From contig NYZY01000025.1 in NCBI GenBank assembly GCA_002687335.1, positions 5,253 to 16,428 on the forward strand: a stretch of 11,176 nt of DNA, in the 5' to 3' direction. The stretch is from Chloroflexota bacterium. GTDB taxonomy: Bacteria > Chloroflexota > Dehalococcoidia > UBA1151 > UBA1328. The notes under the pieces are model-generated. The model saw only the letters and a program-made list of their open reading frames with translations, ran no database searches and was not told the DNA's origin. Below, in pieces: positions 1-6,933 of the stretch. The position numbers and the translations under genes are program-made. Numbering within the stretch: position 1 is the first letter of the stretch; each line of letters starts with the position of its first letter.

Positions 1-296
1 CCTGAATAAATGGGATTACGAGTTCGCTTGAACGGACCCGACATCACTAAGGTTTGAGTAGGAATACGCGGCTCAGGGTGCTCACCATGGGCGCGCATGA
101 CTTTCCAGGTCCAATAAATCATCCAGAGCCCGATTAATACAAGAATCACGCCAACCACAACCCCTGTTATCCCCCCAATAATGCCATGCCGCCAAACAAC
201 TACATGTATCAACGCGCCTATAAGCACGGGAACACCAAAAATCACAGGTGGAAGCGCAGGTAACTCAAGTCTCGGTTTATCTGAATTATTGTTCAT
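1..296 (-). CDS. ICMT/PEMT-type membrane methyltransferase, N-terminal part (cut by left edge)
   Basis: The frame is open from an ATG at 296 to the left edge, giving 98 residues with no stop. Two hydrophobic stretches (about residues 17-35 and 39-63) look like membrane helices. They are followed by a hydrophilic loop and the sequence GPFKRTRNPIYSG at the end of the visible part. This matches the signature G-P-[YF]-[KR]-x-x-R-[NH]-P-x-Y-x-G that opens the SAM-binding catalytic half of the isoprenylcysteine carboxyl methyltransferase / phospholipid methyltransferase superfamily. In bacteria such proteins are usually annotated only as isoprenylcysteine carboxyl methyltransferase-family proteins, and the substrate is rarely known. 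The catalytic C-terminal half lies outside the window. The start lies 31 bases beyond the stop of the FAD oxidoreductase gene, so it is probably co-transcribed. A GGAAG ribosome site 7 bases upstream supports this ATG. The family is fairly sure; the substrate is unknown. Confidence 0.78.
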   Translation of the reverse strand, partial: MNNNSDKPRLELPALPPVIFGVPVLIGALIHVVVWRHGIIGGITGVVVGVILVLIGLWMIYWTWKVMRAHGEHPEPRIPTQTLVMSGPFKRTRNPIYS

Positions 297-303
297 ATCA
301 AAA

Positions 304-308
304 CTTCC
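304..308 (-). promoter_or_regulatory. Ribosome binding site GGAAG of the methyltransferase gene
   Basis: On the minus strand GGAAG lies 7 bases before the ATG at 296. It sits in the short gap after the FAD oxidoreductase stop and decides the start of the small membrane methyltransferase. Confidence 0.55.
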
Positions 309-327
309 AAAATTTAAACTAAAATCC

Positions 328-1653
328 CTACATAGCAGATGCGGGGTCCAAAATCACATCTGCCGCAATCAACCTGTCCTGCAGATCGGTCATCGGAACA
401 CCACGATTATCCACATCCATCACCGTTGCCATCGCGGCGGCAGTGCCAGCAGCCTGCCCCATGCCCATCGAGTTGGCTGTGACTCGACTTGATGCGAGAG
501 CCTCAGAAGTTGCCGAGTGACAACGACCCGCAACCCAGAGATTTTCTACGCCCTGGGGAAGCAACGTTCTGTACGAGATATCGTATGGAGGCACAATCGG
601 CTGATCGTGATATCCGGCTGCATCATCAGGATGCCGGTCTATCCTCCAGGCTCCAAGTACCACTACGTCATCCTGTCTTTGCGCAGTTCGTATATCGTTA
701 CCGGTCAGCATGTAATCGCCAACGATTCTTCTTGATTCTCGCGATCCGGCAGTCGGTCCGCTAGTGAAAAAATATGCGTCCTTAAACTCAGGTAAAGCTT
801 CTTTCCACAGCTCAAACATGGTCCAGGCATCACGACGTCCCTGAATTTCGGCATTCGTCCAGTCCTTCGGATTAGTCGCGTTACCGGGAGTACGAATCAC
901 ATTGAAATAGATATCTCGACCTGAGAAAGTCGCCGGCCACGGACCTCCATAAAGACCAATCTTTCCTTCGGAACGTGCCTTCTCCAGAACGGCAGCACAT
1001 TTACGACGCAACTCAAAGGTAAGTTCAACAAAGCCAATTCGGAAATGTAAGCTCATCGGCTGAAGCGACTCAGCAACCTCATATGGGCATCCTGCCCAAG
1101 CAGCTACATCGGCATCACCTGTCGCATCGATAACGTTCCTGGGTCGTATAGCAACGATACCGTCTTTGTTGCTGACAATGACGGTATCGACCCGGTCACT
1201 ATCCATAATCACGTCAGACACCTGAGTATGAAACAGCAAATTCACGCCAGACTGAATTAATACATCGTCTGAAGCTTTCTTAAACAGCTCAGGATCAGTA
1301 CGCGGAATTACACGATCAGGATGTTTTTCTACCTCTGTGAAATCACCATTCACGTTGTATGAAAGACTTCCAGCCTGTCCCGGTTCAACGACACCCATAC
1401 GCTCGAGCATCTCAAAAACAAGCCCCCCGACAACAGGCTTCCCAGTCTCTTCGTACACGAATCCATCGAATGCCGAGCCAATGATGTTGGTAAAAAACCC
1501 ACCGGCGAATCCCATGCGGTCAACTGCCATCACAGAAGCACCGTTCCGCGCAGCGCCAACAGCCGCACCAATACCCGCCAACCCCGTTCCACAAACAAGA
1601 ACATCTGGTTCAGCGACTATGGGGAGTGATTTTGTGTACTGAATAACTGGCAT
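328..1653 (-). CDS. FAD-dependent oxidoreductase (FAD_oxidored, PF12831-like)
   Basis: A 441-residue flavoprotein. The N-terminal dinucleotide fold is clear: a beta strand leads into GTGLAGIGAA at residues 22-31 (the GxGxxG loop), with an acidic residue (D45) closing the second strand for the adenosine ribose, and MGFAGG just after. A second nucleotide-associated motif, VIDATGDADVA, lies at about 175-185. The C-terminal FAD-contact region contains NLWVAGRCHSATSEALASSR and then SMGMGQAAGTAAA, a hallmark of this family. No signal peptide or membrane segment is seen, so it is probably cytosolic. The family includes oxidoreductases of unassigned substrate that are abundant in Chloroflexota and often sit in catabolic gene sets. 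The ATG at 1653 places the N-terminus a normal distance before the FAD motif, although no strong ribosome site is visible. It is 49 bases downstream of the aminopeptidase gene and 31 bases upstream of the methyltransferase gene. FAD binding is secure; the substrate cannot be told. Confidence 0.9.
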   Translation of the reverse strand: MPVIQYTKSLPIVAEPDVLVCGTGLAGIGAAVGAARNGASVMAVDRMGFAGGFFTNIIGSAFDGFVYEETGKPVVGGLVFEMLERMGVVEPGQAGSLSYNVNGDFTEVEKHPDRVIPRTDPELFKKASDDVLIQSGVNLLFHTQVSDVIMDSDRVDTVIVSNKDGIVAIRPRNVIDATGDADVAAWAGCPYEVAESLQPMSLHFRIGFVELTFELRRKCAAVLEKARSEGKIGLYGGPWPATFSGRDIYFNVIRTPGNATNPKDWTNAEIQGRRDAWTMFELWKEALPEFKDAYFFTSGPTAGSRESRRIVGDYMLTGNDIRTAQRQDDVVVLGAWRIDRHPDDAAGYHDQPIVPPYDISYRTLLPQGVENLWVAGRCHSATSEALASSRVTANSMGMGQAAGTAAAMATVMDVDNRGVPMTDLQDRLIAADVILDPASAM

Positions 1654-1702
1654 AACTTAATAACAACGACTCTCTAGACCGCCATCCAAAATGAGAATTC
1701 AC

Positions 1703-4273
1703 CTATCTGGTCAAACTCTCGCAAAATGAAGCGCTTTCACGTTCACGAAAGGCAACATTCACACCAAGTTTTTCGAGTGTCTGTTGAAGTGTCAATTGCC
1801 CCTGAGGGACATCGTGGTTTTCAAAGAACGCAAGGACGTCATCAGCTTGCCCAGGTTGACTCAGGGAGGTCACTCCCGAAAGCATCCGAACGATGCTGTT
1901 CGAAGGGAAAGTCTCGTTAATATCGTCCCAGTTTTCCTTCACGAAATCCCACGCGAGGTGGCCCTGGTACTTGTTTCGCATACAGACCGCAAGTAAGTAC
2001 GGAGCATCTTGAGTACGCACTGTGCCATCAAGAGTCATCTTCAATGTACGTTTCATCTCTGCCTCACCAGGGAAGGCGGATAACGCAGACTGGTATCTCC
2101 GTTCTTCTTGTGGCGTCGAAGGATTACGATATTTTTCGAGAAACAGATCGTACTTAGCAGTATCGCCCTTCGATGCTACAATCCCAGTAACTGCGGCTGC
2201 CATGTTTGGCTCAACCGAACCAGCATCACGCAAATAAGAATCATGCAGGTCACTGGCATTTTCTAGCGCAAGGTCGTCATTTCCAACATTTGCAAGCAAT
2301 CGAATAAATAATCCACGTAATTCGAGGTCCCGCGGTGAATCCGTATCTCCAGGTTCCCAGCCGAGCCGGTCGAGTCCAGGCTGCGCCAAATCTCTCACAA
2401 CAGCCCTGTATTGGTTCTCGGCTTCACCTTCAACCAATTTTTCAAGACCCGAAAGACACCCTGAGAGAACCGTCCAAACATCCAGGTCAGTTTCTAATTG
2501 AAAACTCCGTGCAAACTCAAGAAAATCTTCTGCGGATGTACGACCAGCCATAACCGAAGACCATGTGTCGTCAACAAGTCCATATCGCTCAATCGAACTA
2601 AGATTCGAGAACATACTGCTTGAAACCGATTTCAACATGTCCTTCGTATACCGCGCCCGAAAGAACCCGCTTCCTCCGGCATTAACTACAACCCAGTCGG
2701 CTGGTGAATCAAGTTTTACTTCTGAAGATTTTTCCTCAAGTAAATATCTGATTTCTGAAACCTCAGAGCCTGATCCAGCCTTCAACACAACAGGAACAGA
2801 CCAGATTGTGGCATCGGTTGTCTCATCAGGGCTGTATAGAAACCGATCTTGCTCAAGATGAATTGTTGAACCGTCTTCAGATACCGAAGCACTAACCAAT
2901 GGATAACCGCGTTGGAATATCCACGAATCCATAATTCTGCGCGCCGGTTGATTCGTAACATGCTCTATGGCATCCCAGAGGTCATTAGTCTCGGTGTTAG
3001 CGTACTTATGCTTGTTTAGGTAATAACTAATGCCGTCTTGGAATTCTTCTTCTCCGAGGAACTGCTCAAGCATTCGCAGCACTGATCCACCCTTCTCGTA
3101 AGTAAGAAGGTCAAACATCCCCTCTGCATCAACCGGTGAATTCACCTCGATTTCAATCGGCCTTGTATTTTTTAGAGAGTCGACATCAAATGCCATTGAA
3201 CGCTCAAGACTGAACTGGTTCCACCGCCCCCAGTCACGGTTGAAATTATCAGAAGCCATAGTGGCCATAAACGTAGCAAAGGCCTCATTAAGCCATATGC
3301 CATTCCACCACTCCATCGTTACAAGGTCCCCAAACCACATATGGGCGATCTCGTGCGCAATAACATCAGCTATACGAAGGAGTTCAGGCTCGGTTGATCG
3401 ATCCCTGTCCACGAGCAAAAGTACTTCTCGATAAGTAATACATCCAAGATTCTCCATTGCCCCAAATGCAAAGTCAGGCACAGCAACCATGTCTAATTTT
3501 TGTCCCGGATAAGGTATGCCGTAATACTTGGAAAAGAACTCAAGAGCAAACGCGCCGGCTTCGAGTGAGTAATCGGTCAGATGGCCTTTCCCAATCGGAT
3601 GGATAATACGGAGGGGCACCCCGTTTACATCTACAGGGTCTGTCGCTTCGAACGGGCCTACAATGAACGCGACCAAGTAAGTCGACATGACCATCGTATC
3701 TTCGAACACTACTTGTCTTCGACCGTTTTTTAGATCTGTCTCAGAAATAATCGGACCGTTTGATACGGCGAACTGTTCGGAAGGAACAATAAGCGTCACA
3801 CCGTAAGACGCCTTGAAGGCAGGTTCATCGAAACACGGAAATGCACGGCGCGCGTGGGTGCTTTCGAATTGAGTTGTGGCAATCGTATGATCGACGCCAT
3901 CATCGTCTGTAAACGTTGAACGGTAAAACCCGTGTAACTGGTCGTTCAAGACGCCGGTGAACTCAGCGACGATTGTATGCGGACCTGAAGAGATCTGAGA
4001 ATCAAAGCTGAGTGTGAGTCGTTCCATTTCTGCATCTAGGGCAATACCGGCCGCCTCGGTATTTGAACCAACCGAATCAACAACTCTTGCTGATTGAATC
4101 AGGAGATCCGCTGCATTCATCTGTATGGTATCGGTGGGATGATCAACTTCTACCTCTATCTCAACACTACCGATAAAGGTGGCCTTTTCAAGATTCGGCT
4201 CAAGTTTGATGCGGTAATGCGAGGGCACCACTGAGTATGGAAGACGGTGCGGATTAGGTGCGATGTCGGTCAA
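1703..4273 (-). CDS. M1 family zinc aminopeptidase (ERAP/puromycin-sensitive-like)
   Basis: An 856-residue M1 metallopeptidase of the usual length, removing N-terminal residues from peptides. Domain order: N-terminal beta domain (about 10-205), catalytic thermolysin-like domain (about 230-450) with the exopeptidase motif GAMEN at 271-275, the zinc site HEIAH (H307, E308, H311) and the third ligand E330 in WLNEAFATF, and the catalytic tyrosine in TYEKGGSVLRM (Y392). The remainder is a beta sandwich and a helical ERAP1_C-like domain. All key residues are intact. There is no signal peptide, so it is expected to be cytosolic, for turnover of peptides. It resembles the aminopeptidase N/ERAP/PSA branch rather than enterobacterial PepN. 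The start is TTG at 4273: the next upstream in-frame triplets are ATT and a TGA stop, and GGAG lies exactly 6 bases before the TTG. It lies between the dehydrogenase and the flavoenzyme with gaps of 58 and 49 bases. Confidence 0.95.
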   Translation of the reverse strand: MTDIAPNPHRLPYSVVPSHYRIKLEPNLEKATFIGSVEIEVEVDHPTDTIQMNAADLLIQSARVVDSVGSNTEAAGIALDAEMERLTLSFDSQISSGPHTIVAEFTGVLNDQLHGFYRSTFTDDDGVDHTIATTQFESTHARRAFPCFDEPAFKASYGVTLIVPSEQFAVSNGPIISETDLKNGRRQVVFEDTMVMSTYLVAFIVGPFEATDPVDVNGVPLRIIHPIGKGHLTDYSLEAGAFALEFFSKYYGIPYPGQKLDMVAVPDFAFGAMENLGCITYREVLLLVDRDRSTEPELLRIADVIAHEIAHMWFGDLVTMEWWNGIWLNEAFATFMATMASDNFNRDWGRWNQFSLERSMAFDVDSLKNTRPIEIEVNSPVDAEGMFDLLTYEKGGSVLRMLEQFLGEEEFQDGISYYLNKHKYANTETNDLWDAIEHVTNQPARRIMDSWIFQRGYPLVSASVSEDGSTIHLEQDRFLYSPDETTDATIWSVPVVLKAGSGSEVSEIRYLLEEKSSEVKLDSPADWVVVNAGGSGFFRARYTKDMLKSVSSSMFSNLSSIERYGLVDDTWSSVMAGRTSAEDFLEFARSFQLETDLDVWTVLSGCLSGLEKLVEGEAENQYRAVVRDLAQPGLDRLGWEPGDTDSPRDLELRGLFIRLLANVGNDDLALENASDLHDSYLRDAGSVEPNMAAAVTGIVASKGDTAKYDLFLEKYRNPSTPQEERRYQSALSAFPGEAEMKRTLKMTLDGTVRTQDAPYLLAVCMRNKYQGHLAWDFVKENWDDINETFPSNSIVRMLSGVTSLSQPGQADDVLAFFENHDVPQGQLTLQQTLEKLGVNVAFRERESASFCESLTR

Positions 4274-4279
4274 AATTCA

Positions 4280-4283
4280 CTCC
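4280..4283 (-). promoter_or_regulatory. Shine-Dalgarno GGAG that fixes the TTG start of the aminopeptidase
   Basis: On the minus strand GGAG is followed by 6 bases and TTG at 4273. The in-frame TGA just upstream rules out any earlier start, so this site supports initiation at TTG. Confidence 0.7.
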
Positions 4284-4331
4284 AAGTTGAAAAATGTATC
4301 TCTGGAGCGTACCGCGATGCATAGCTGACCG

Positions 4332-5276
4332 CTACCGGTCATGGGTAGCCATATGGATAAGTGAGTCAGCCATATTTTTTCGCCATGCCTCAATAGATTC
4401 TACTGTCCAATCATAAAATCCTCTCCCTGTCTTCACTCCAAGATCTCCGGCGTGGATCTTATCCATCAAAACACCCGGCAACGACCGATCTTTGGCCAAC
4501 AGAGGAAATTCGCTTTCAGCCAAAGCAAGCACAGAGTCTAGGCCCTGATTATCAGCTAGCTCGAATGGCCCTGCTACGGATAGTCGCTTGCCCATCCTTG
4601 ATCTAACTACCTGGTCAATCTCAGGCGCTGTAGCATGCCCACTTGTAACAATTGACATCGCTTCACGAAGTAGAGCAGCTTGCAAACGATTTCCAATAAA
4701 ACCTTGGATTTCTTTATGAATTAATGCGGGCCTCTTACCGATCGATCTGTAAAACCCTGTTAGCAATTCAACCGTATCGTCGGATGTTTCAGGCCCTTTT
4801 ATTATCTCCACCCCAGGGAGTAAATGAGGGGGATTGTAGTAATGAACACCCGCAACTTGAAGTGGACGCTGCGTGGCCACAGCTAGTGCACTTGGTAGAA
4901 AAGTAGACGTATTCGAAACTAGTACTGCGTTGGACGGAGCTATTTTGTCGACTTTACTAAATAAGGAGCGCTTGAGATCAAGATTCTCCGAAACAGCTTC
5001 GATCACGAGATCGGTATTCTCTACTGTTTCACTCAAGTTTAAGCTGATCGAAATCCGAGATATAGAAGTCTCGATTTCGTCGAAGGAAATTAGGCCTGCC
5101 TGGTTTAACGCTTTCAACCCGACACGGCAACGATTAACAGCTTTATCCAGCAATTGTTCGGATACATCATAAAGATGGACGGACCGATGGTGCGCTGCGA
5201 GCTCAAGCGCTATTCCGTGGCCCATTAATCCAGCACCCAGCACTGTAATTTTTTTTATGTCATGGGGTGTTGTCAC
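4332..5276 (-). CDS. 3-hydroxyacyl-CoA dehydrogenase family protein, full length (lambda-crystallin/L-gulonate dehydrogenase-like)
   Basis: A 314-residue NAD-dependent 2-domain dehydrogenase of normal length. The Rossmann domain (about 1-188) starts with VLGAGLMGHGIA (12-23), has the ribose-binding acid D37 at the end of the second strand (LYD), and SNTST at 121-125. The catalytic pair is present: H145 in GVHYYNPPHLLPGVEII and E157. The C-terminal 3HCDH domain (PF00725; about 191-300) starts with GFIGNRLQ and ends with GRGFYDW. The NPPHLLP loop is closer to the lambda-crystallin/L-gulonate 3-dehydrogenase and carnitine-dehydrogenase relatives than to the classic NPVPVMKLVE of fatty-acid enzymes, so a hydroxy acid or sugar acid is as plausible a substrate as a 3-hydroxyacyl-CoA (inference). 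It starts at GTG (5276), which overlaps the TGA of the upstream gene as GTGA, with a weak GGTGG 8-9 bases before it. This points to translational coupling. Confidence 0.88.
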   Translation of the reverse strand: MTTPHDIKKITVLGAGLMGHGIALELAAHHRSVHLYDVSEQLLDKAVNRCRVGLKALNQAGLISFDEIETSISRISISLNLSETVENTDLVIEAVSENLDLKRSLFSKVDKIAPSNAVLVSNTSTFLPSALAVATQRPLQVAGVHYYNPPHLLPGVEIIKGPETSDDTVELLTGFYRSIGKRPALIHKEIQGFIGNRLQAALLREAMSIVTSGHATAPEIDQVVRSRMGKRLSVAGPFELADNQGLDSVLALAESEFPLLAKDRSLPGVLMDKIHAGDLGVKTGRGFYDWTVESIEAWRKNMADSLIHMATHDR

Positions 5277-5674
5277 TGGTGAACACCACCAATTGAATCT
5301 TCCGTTCCTGAACCATCAAATCGCTGACGTATTTCAACAATATCTTCTTTGGACCACTCATAAAACCCGCTACCAGTCTCAACGCCCAATTGACCAGAGT
5401 TGACTCGATTTCTTAATAGATCCATCGGCTCTTCAGAATTCGAAATCTCTTTGAAAAGTTCTCCTGCAATTGTTTGAACCAAGTCCCATCCGATCTGCTC
5501 CCAGATCTCGAATGGGCCACCAACGGCCAGTCTACGTCCAATAGTGTTTTTGACCACCGTATCGATATCTTCCGGTGAAGCAATCCCATCTTCAACTAAG
5601 GCCAGGCATTCTCTAAATAGCGCGGCCGAAAGTTTAGTCTCAATGAGACTAGCCATCTGTTTATTCTGAGGCAT
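5273..5674 (-). CDS. Stand-alone C-terminal (3HCDH) domain of a 3-hydroxyacyl-CoA dehydrogenase paralog
   Basis: About 133 residues (ATG at 5674; a TTG directly before it at 5677 is an alternative, and an in-frame TGA lies at 5681-5683). The whole protein aligns without gaps to residues about 191-300 of the next gene: LSAALFRECLALVEDGIAS, IGRRLAVGGPFE and QLGVETGSGFYEW are typical PF00725 blocks. By hand count around 40 of about 110 aligned positions are identical. There is no Rossmann domain, no NAD loop and neither catalytic His nor Glu, so alone it cannot be a dehydrogenase. The conserved N-R at the domain start (GFIGNRLQ in the partner) is changed to E-T-K. No stop or frameshift breaks it. 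Its TGA overlaps the GTG of the full-length gene, and it starts 29 bases after the enolase-superfamily stop. It may be a structural partner, like the second 3HCDH domain of FadB, or a degenerate remnant of a lost tandem copy. No good ribosome site is visible. Confidence 0.75.
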   Translation of the reverse strand: MPQNKQMASLIETKLSAALFRECLALVEDGIASPEDIDTVVKNTIGRRLAVGGPFEIWEQIGWDLVQTIAGELFKEISNSEEPMDLLRNRVNSGQLGVETGSGFYEWSKEDIVEIRQRFDGSGTEDSIGGVHQ

Positions 5675-5703
5675 CAATATTCAACTTAAATAGATGCAAA
5701 ACA

Positions 5704-6858
5704 CTAGACCGAGTAGCCAACTGAGCCGTCGGTTCGCATAGGAATAACCTGTAAGTCACGTGATACGTACGGTTGTGACTTCAATGATTCCACTTCAAGG
5801 TCTATCCCGATTCCAGGAGTATCTGGAACCGCAATAAAACCCCCATTCCTTTTCCACGAAGAGTTAAATATCGCATTGAACGGTTGCTCATCTTCCATTG
5901 AATATTCCTGTGTAAGGAAATTAGGAATGGAAGCATCTACATTACAAGCGGCAGCTGTCAACACCGGCCCCAAAAAATTATGGGTGACAAGGGCTGAATG
6001 GTACGATTCAGCAATACCGGCAATCTTCTTCACACTGGTTATTCCACCCCCAAGCCCAAGATCAGGCCTTGCATATTGGCTGCCTCCAGCTTCAAACAGC
6101 TCTCTAAACTCCCAGATGGAGTGCATCCGTTCACCGTTGGCTACGGGAAGTTTAGTGCGTTTTGCTATTTCTCCCTGCGATTTAATCGAATCTATCTGCA
6201 CAGGATCTTCGTAAAACAATGGGCTGAATTCAAACAAATGCTCCGCAAGAGCTATAGCGTTCATCGGGGTCAGTTTCCGATGCATTTCAAGAATGATATC
6301 CACATCTAGACCAGCTCCTTCGCGCATTGCAGCTACATTCTCTCGCGTGTCATGGATCAACCGCGAAAGCGTCATGGATTGAAAACCATCAGGCAAGGGA
6401 TCAGTTTTAATGGCGGTATAGCCTTCTTCGGCAGCATCTCGGGCATTCAATCGAAGGCCTTCAGCAGTAGCCCCTTGCTCGGCGGCATCAGGGCGAATTC
6501 CCCCCATAAGTAAATGAAGTCTAATCTTATCTCTCACTTTGCCACCCAAAAGTTGCCAAACAGGGGCTTCTAGTGTCTTACCTTTTATGTCCCAAAGTGC
6601 AATGTCAATGGCACTTACGGCACCTGAGATAACCGAACCGCGGAATGGCCCCATGCGATACATATACTGCCAATGATGTTCTATATCTAGCGGGTCTTTT
6701 CCGACAAGATAATCAGCAAATTTCTTCACAACTGCGTCGGTAGCTTCAAGATAACCCCAACACGCAGACTGACCTACCCCCATCAACCCATTATCAGTGA
6801 TGACCTGAACTATCTGACGGTTACCGGCCAGGATCGATTCGACTCGTTCGATTTTCAT
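5704..6858 (-). CDS. Mandelate racemase/muconate lactonizing enzyme family protein (galactonate dehydratase-like)
   Basis: A 384-residue enolase-superfamily enzyme. The N-terminal capping domain (about 1-110) ends in the typical SAIDIALWDIKGK. The (beta/alpha)7-beta barrel follows. Putative Mg2+ ligands are E191 (in LEMHRKLTP), E217 (FYEDPV) and E243 (ANGERM); putative acid/base histidines are H193 and H293 (VTHNFLGP). The spacings 191-193-217-243-293 equal those I recall for E. coli D-galactonate dehydratase (183-185-209-235-285). The K-x-K racemase motif is absent: here the strand reads AIKTDP (K151, D153). This supports syn or anti dehydration of an acid sugar, yielding a 2-keto-3-deoxy acid, rather than racemization. 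The first ligand is Glu instead of the more usual Asp. The exact substrate cannot be read from sequence. The start is ATG at 6858 with no clear ribosome site. It lies 75 bases after the HAD gene and 29 bases before the 3HCDH gene. Family certain, dehydratase role likely. Confidence 0.9.
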   Translation of the reverse strand: MKIERVESILAGNRQIVQVITDNGLMGVGQSACWGYLEATDAVVKKFADYLVGKDPLDIEHHWQYMYRMGPFRGSVISGAVSAIDIALWDIKGKTLEAPVWQLLGGKVRDKIRLHLLMGGIRPDAAEQGATAEGLRLNARDAAEEGYTAIKTDPLPDGFQSMTLSRLIHDTRENVAAMREGAGLDVDIILEMHRKLTPMNAIALAEHLFEFSPLFYEDPVQIDSIKSQGEIAKRTKLPVANGERMHSIWEFRELFEAGGSQYARPDLGLGGGITSVKKIAGIAESYHSALVTHNFLGPVLTAAACNVDASIPNFLTQEYSMEDEQPFNAIFNSSWKRNGGFIAVPDTPGIGIDLEVESLKSQPYVSRDLQVIPMRTDGSVGYSV

Positions 6859-6884
6859 GTCAGCTAGATCTCATTTCTTTTTTT

Positions 6885-6925
6885 GGTACGGCTGATTGAC
6901 GGCGAAGATGATACGGGGTATTGAC
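6885..6925. repeat. Tandem pair of 16-17 base direct repeats upstream of the enolase-superfamily gene
   Basis: Copy 1 is GGTACGGCTGATTGAC (6885-6900) and copy 2 is GATACGGGGTATTGAC (6910-6925). They match at 12 of 16 bases, and the next base (G) also matches. Both share the blocks TACGG and ATTGACG with a 3-base variable core. The repeats start 25 bases apart and together fill more than half of the 75-base HAD/enolase gap, ending 27 bases before the enolase gene's ATG. They could be paired binding sites for a regulator or chance similarity. Confidence 0.35.
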
Positions 6926-6933
6926 GCTAAGCA

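Noticed and set aside
1337..1642. Plus-strand open frame opposite the N-terminal part of the FAD oxidoreductase.
   Set aside because: It is a shadow of the strongly conserved FAD-binding region, with proline/serine-rich composition typical of antisense translation.
5678..5703. A hidden Rossmann domain upstream of the small 3HCDH gene that a frameshift might have cut off.
   Set aside because: Only 26 bases separate it from the enolase gene stop codon, an in-frame TGA lies at 5681-5683, and the enolase reading frame is fully conserved up to its C-terminus. There is no room for an N-terminal domain.
6874..6884. Run of T at 6878-6884 as an intrinsic terminator after the HAD gene.
   Set aside because: On the minus strand, where the genes lie, the run is A, and there is no stable GC-rich hairpin before it in the direction of transcription.
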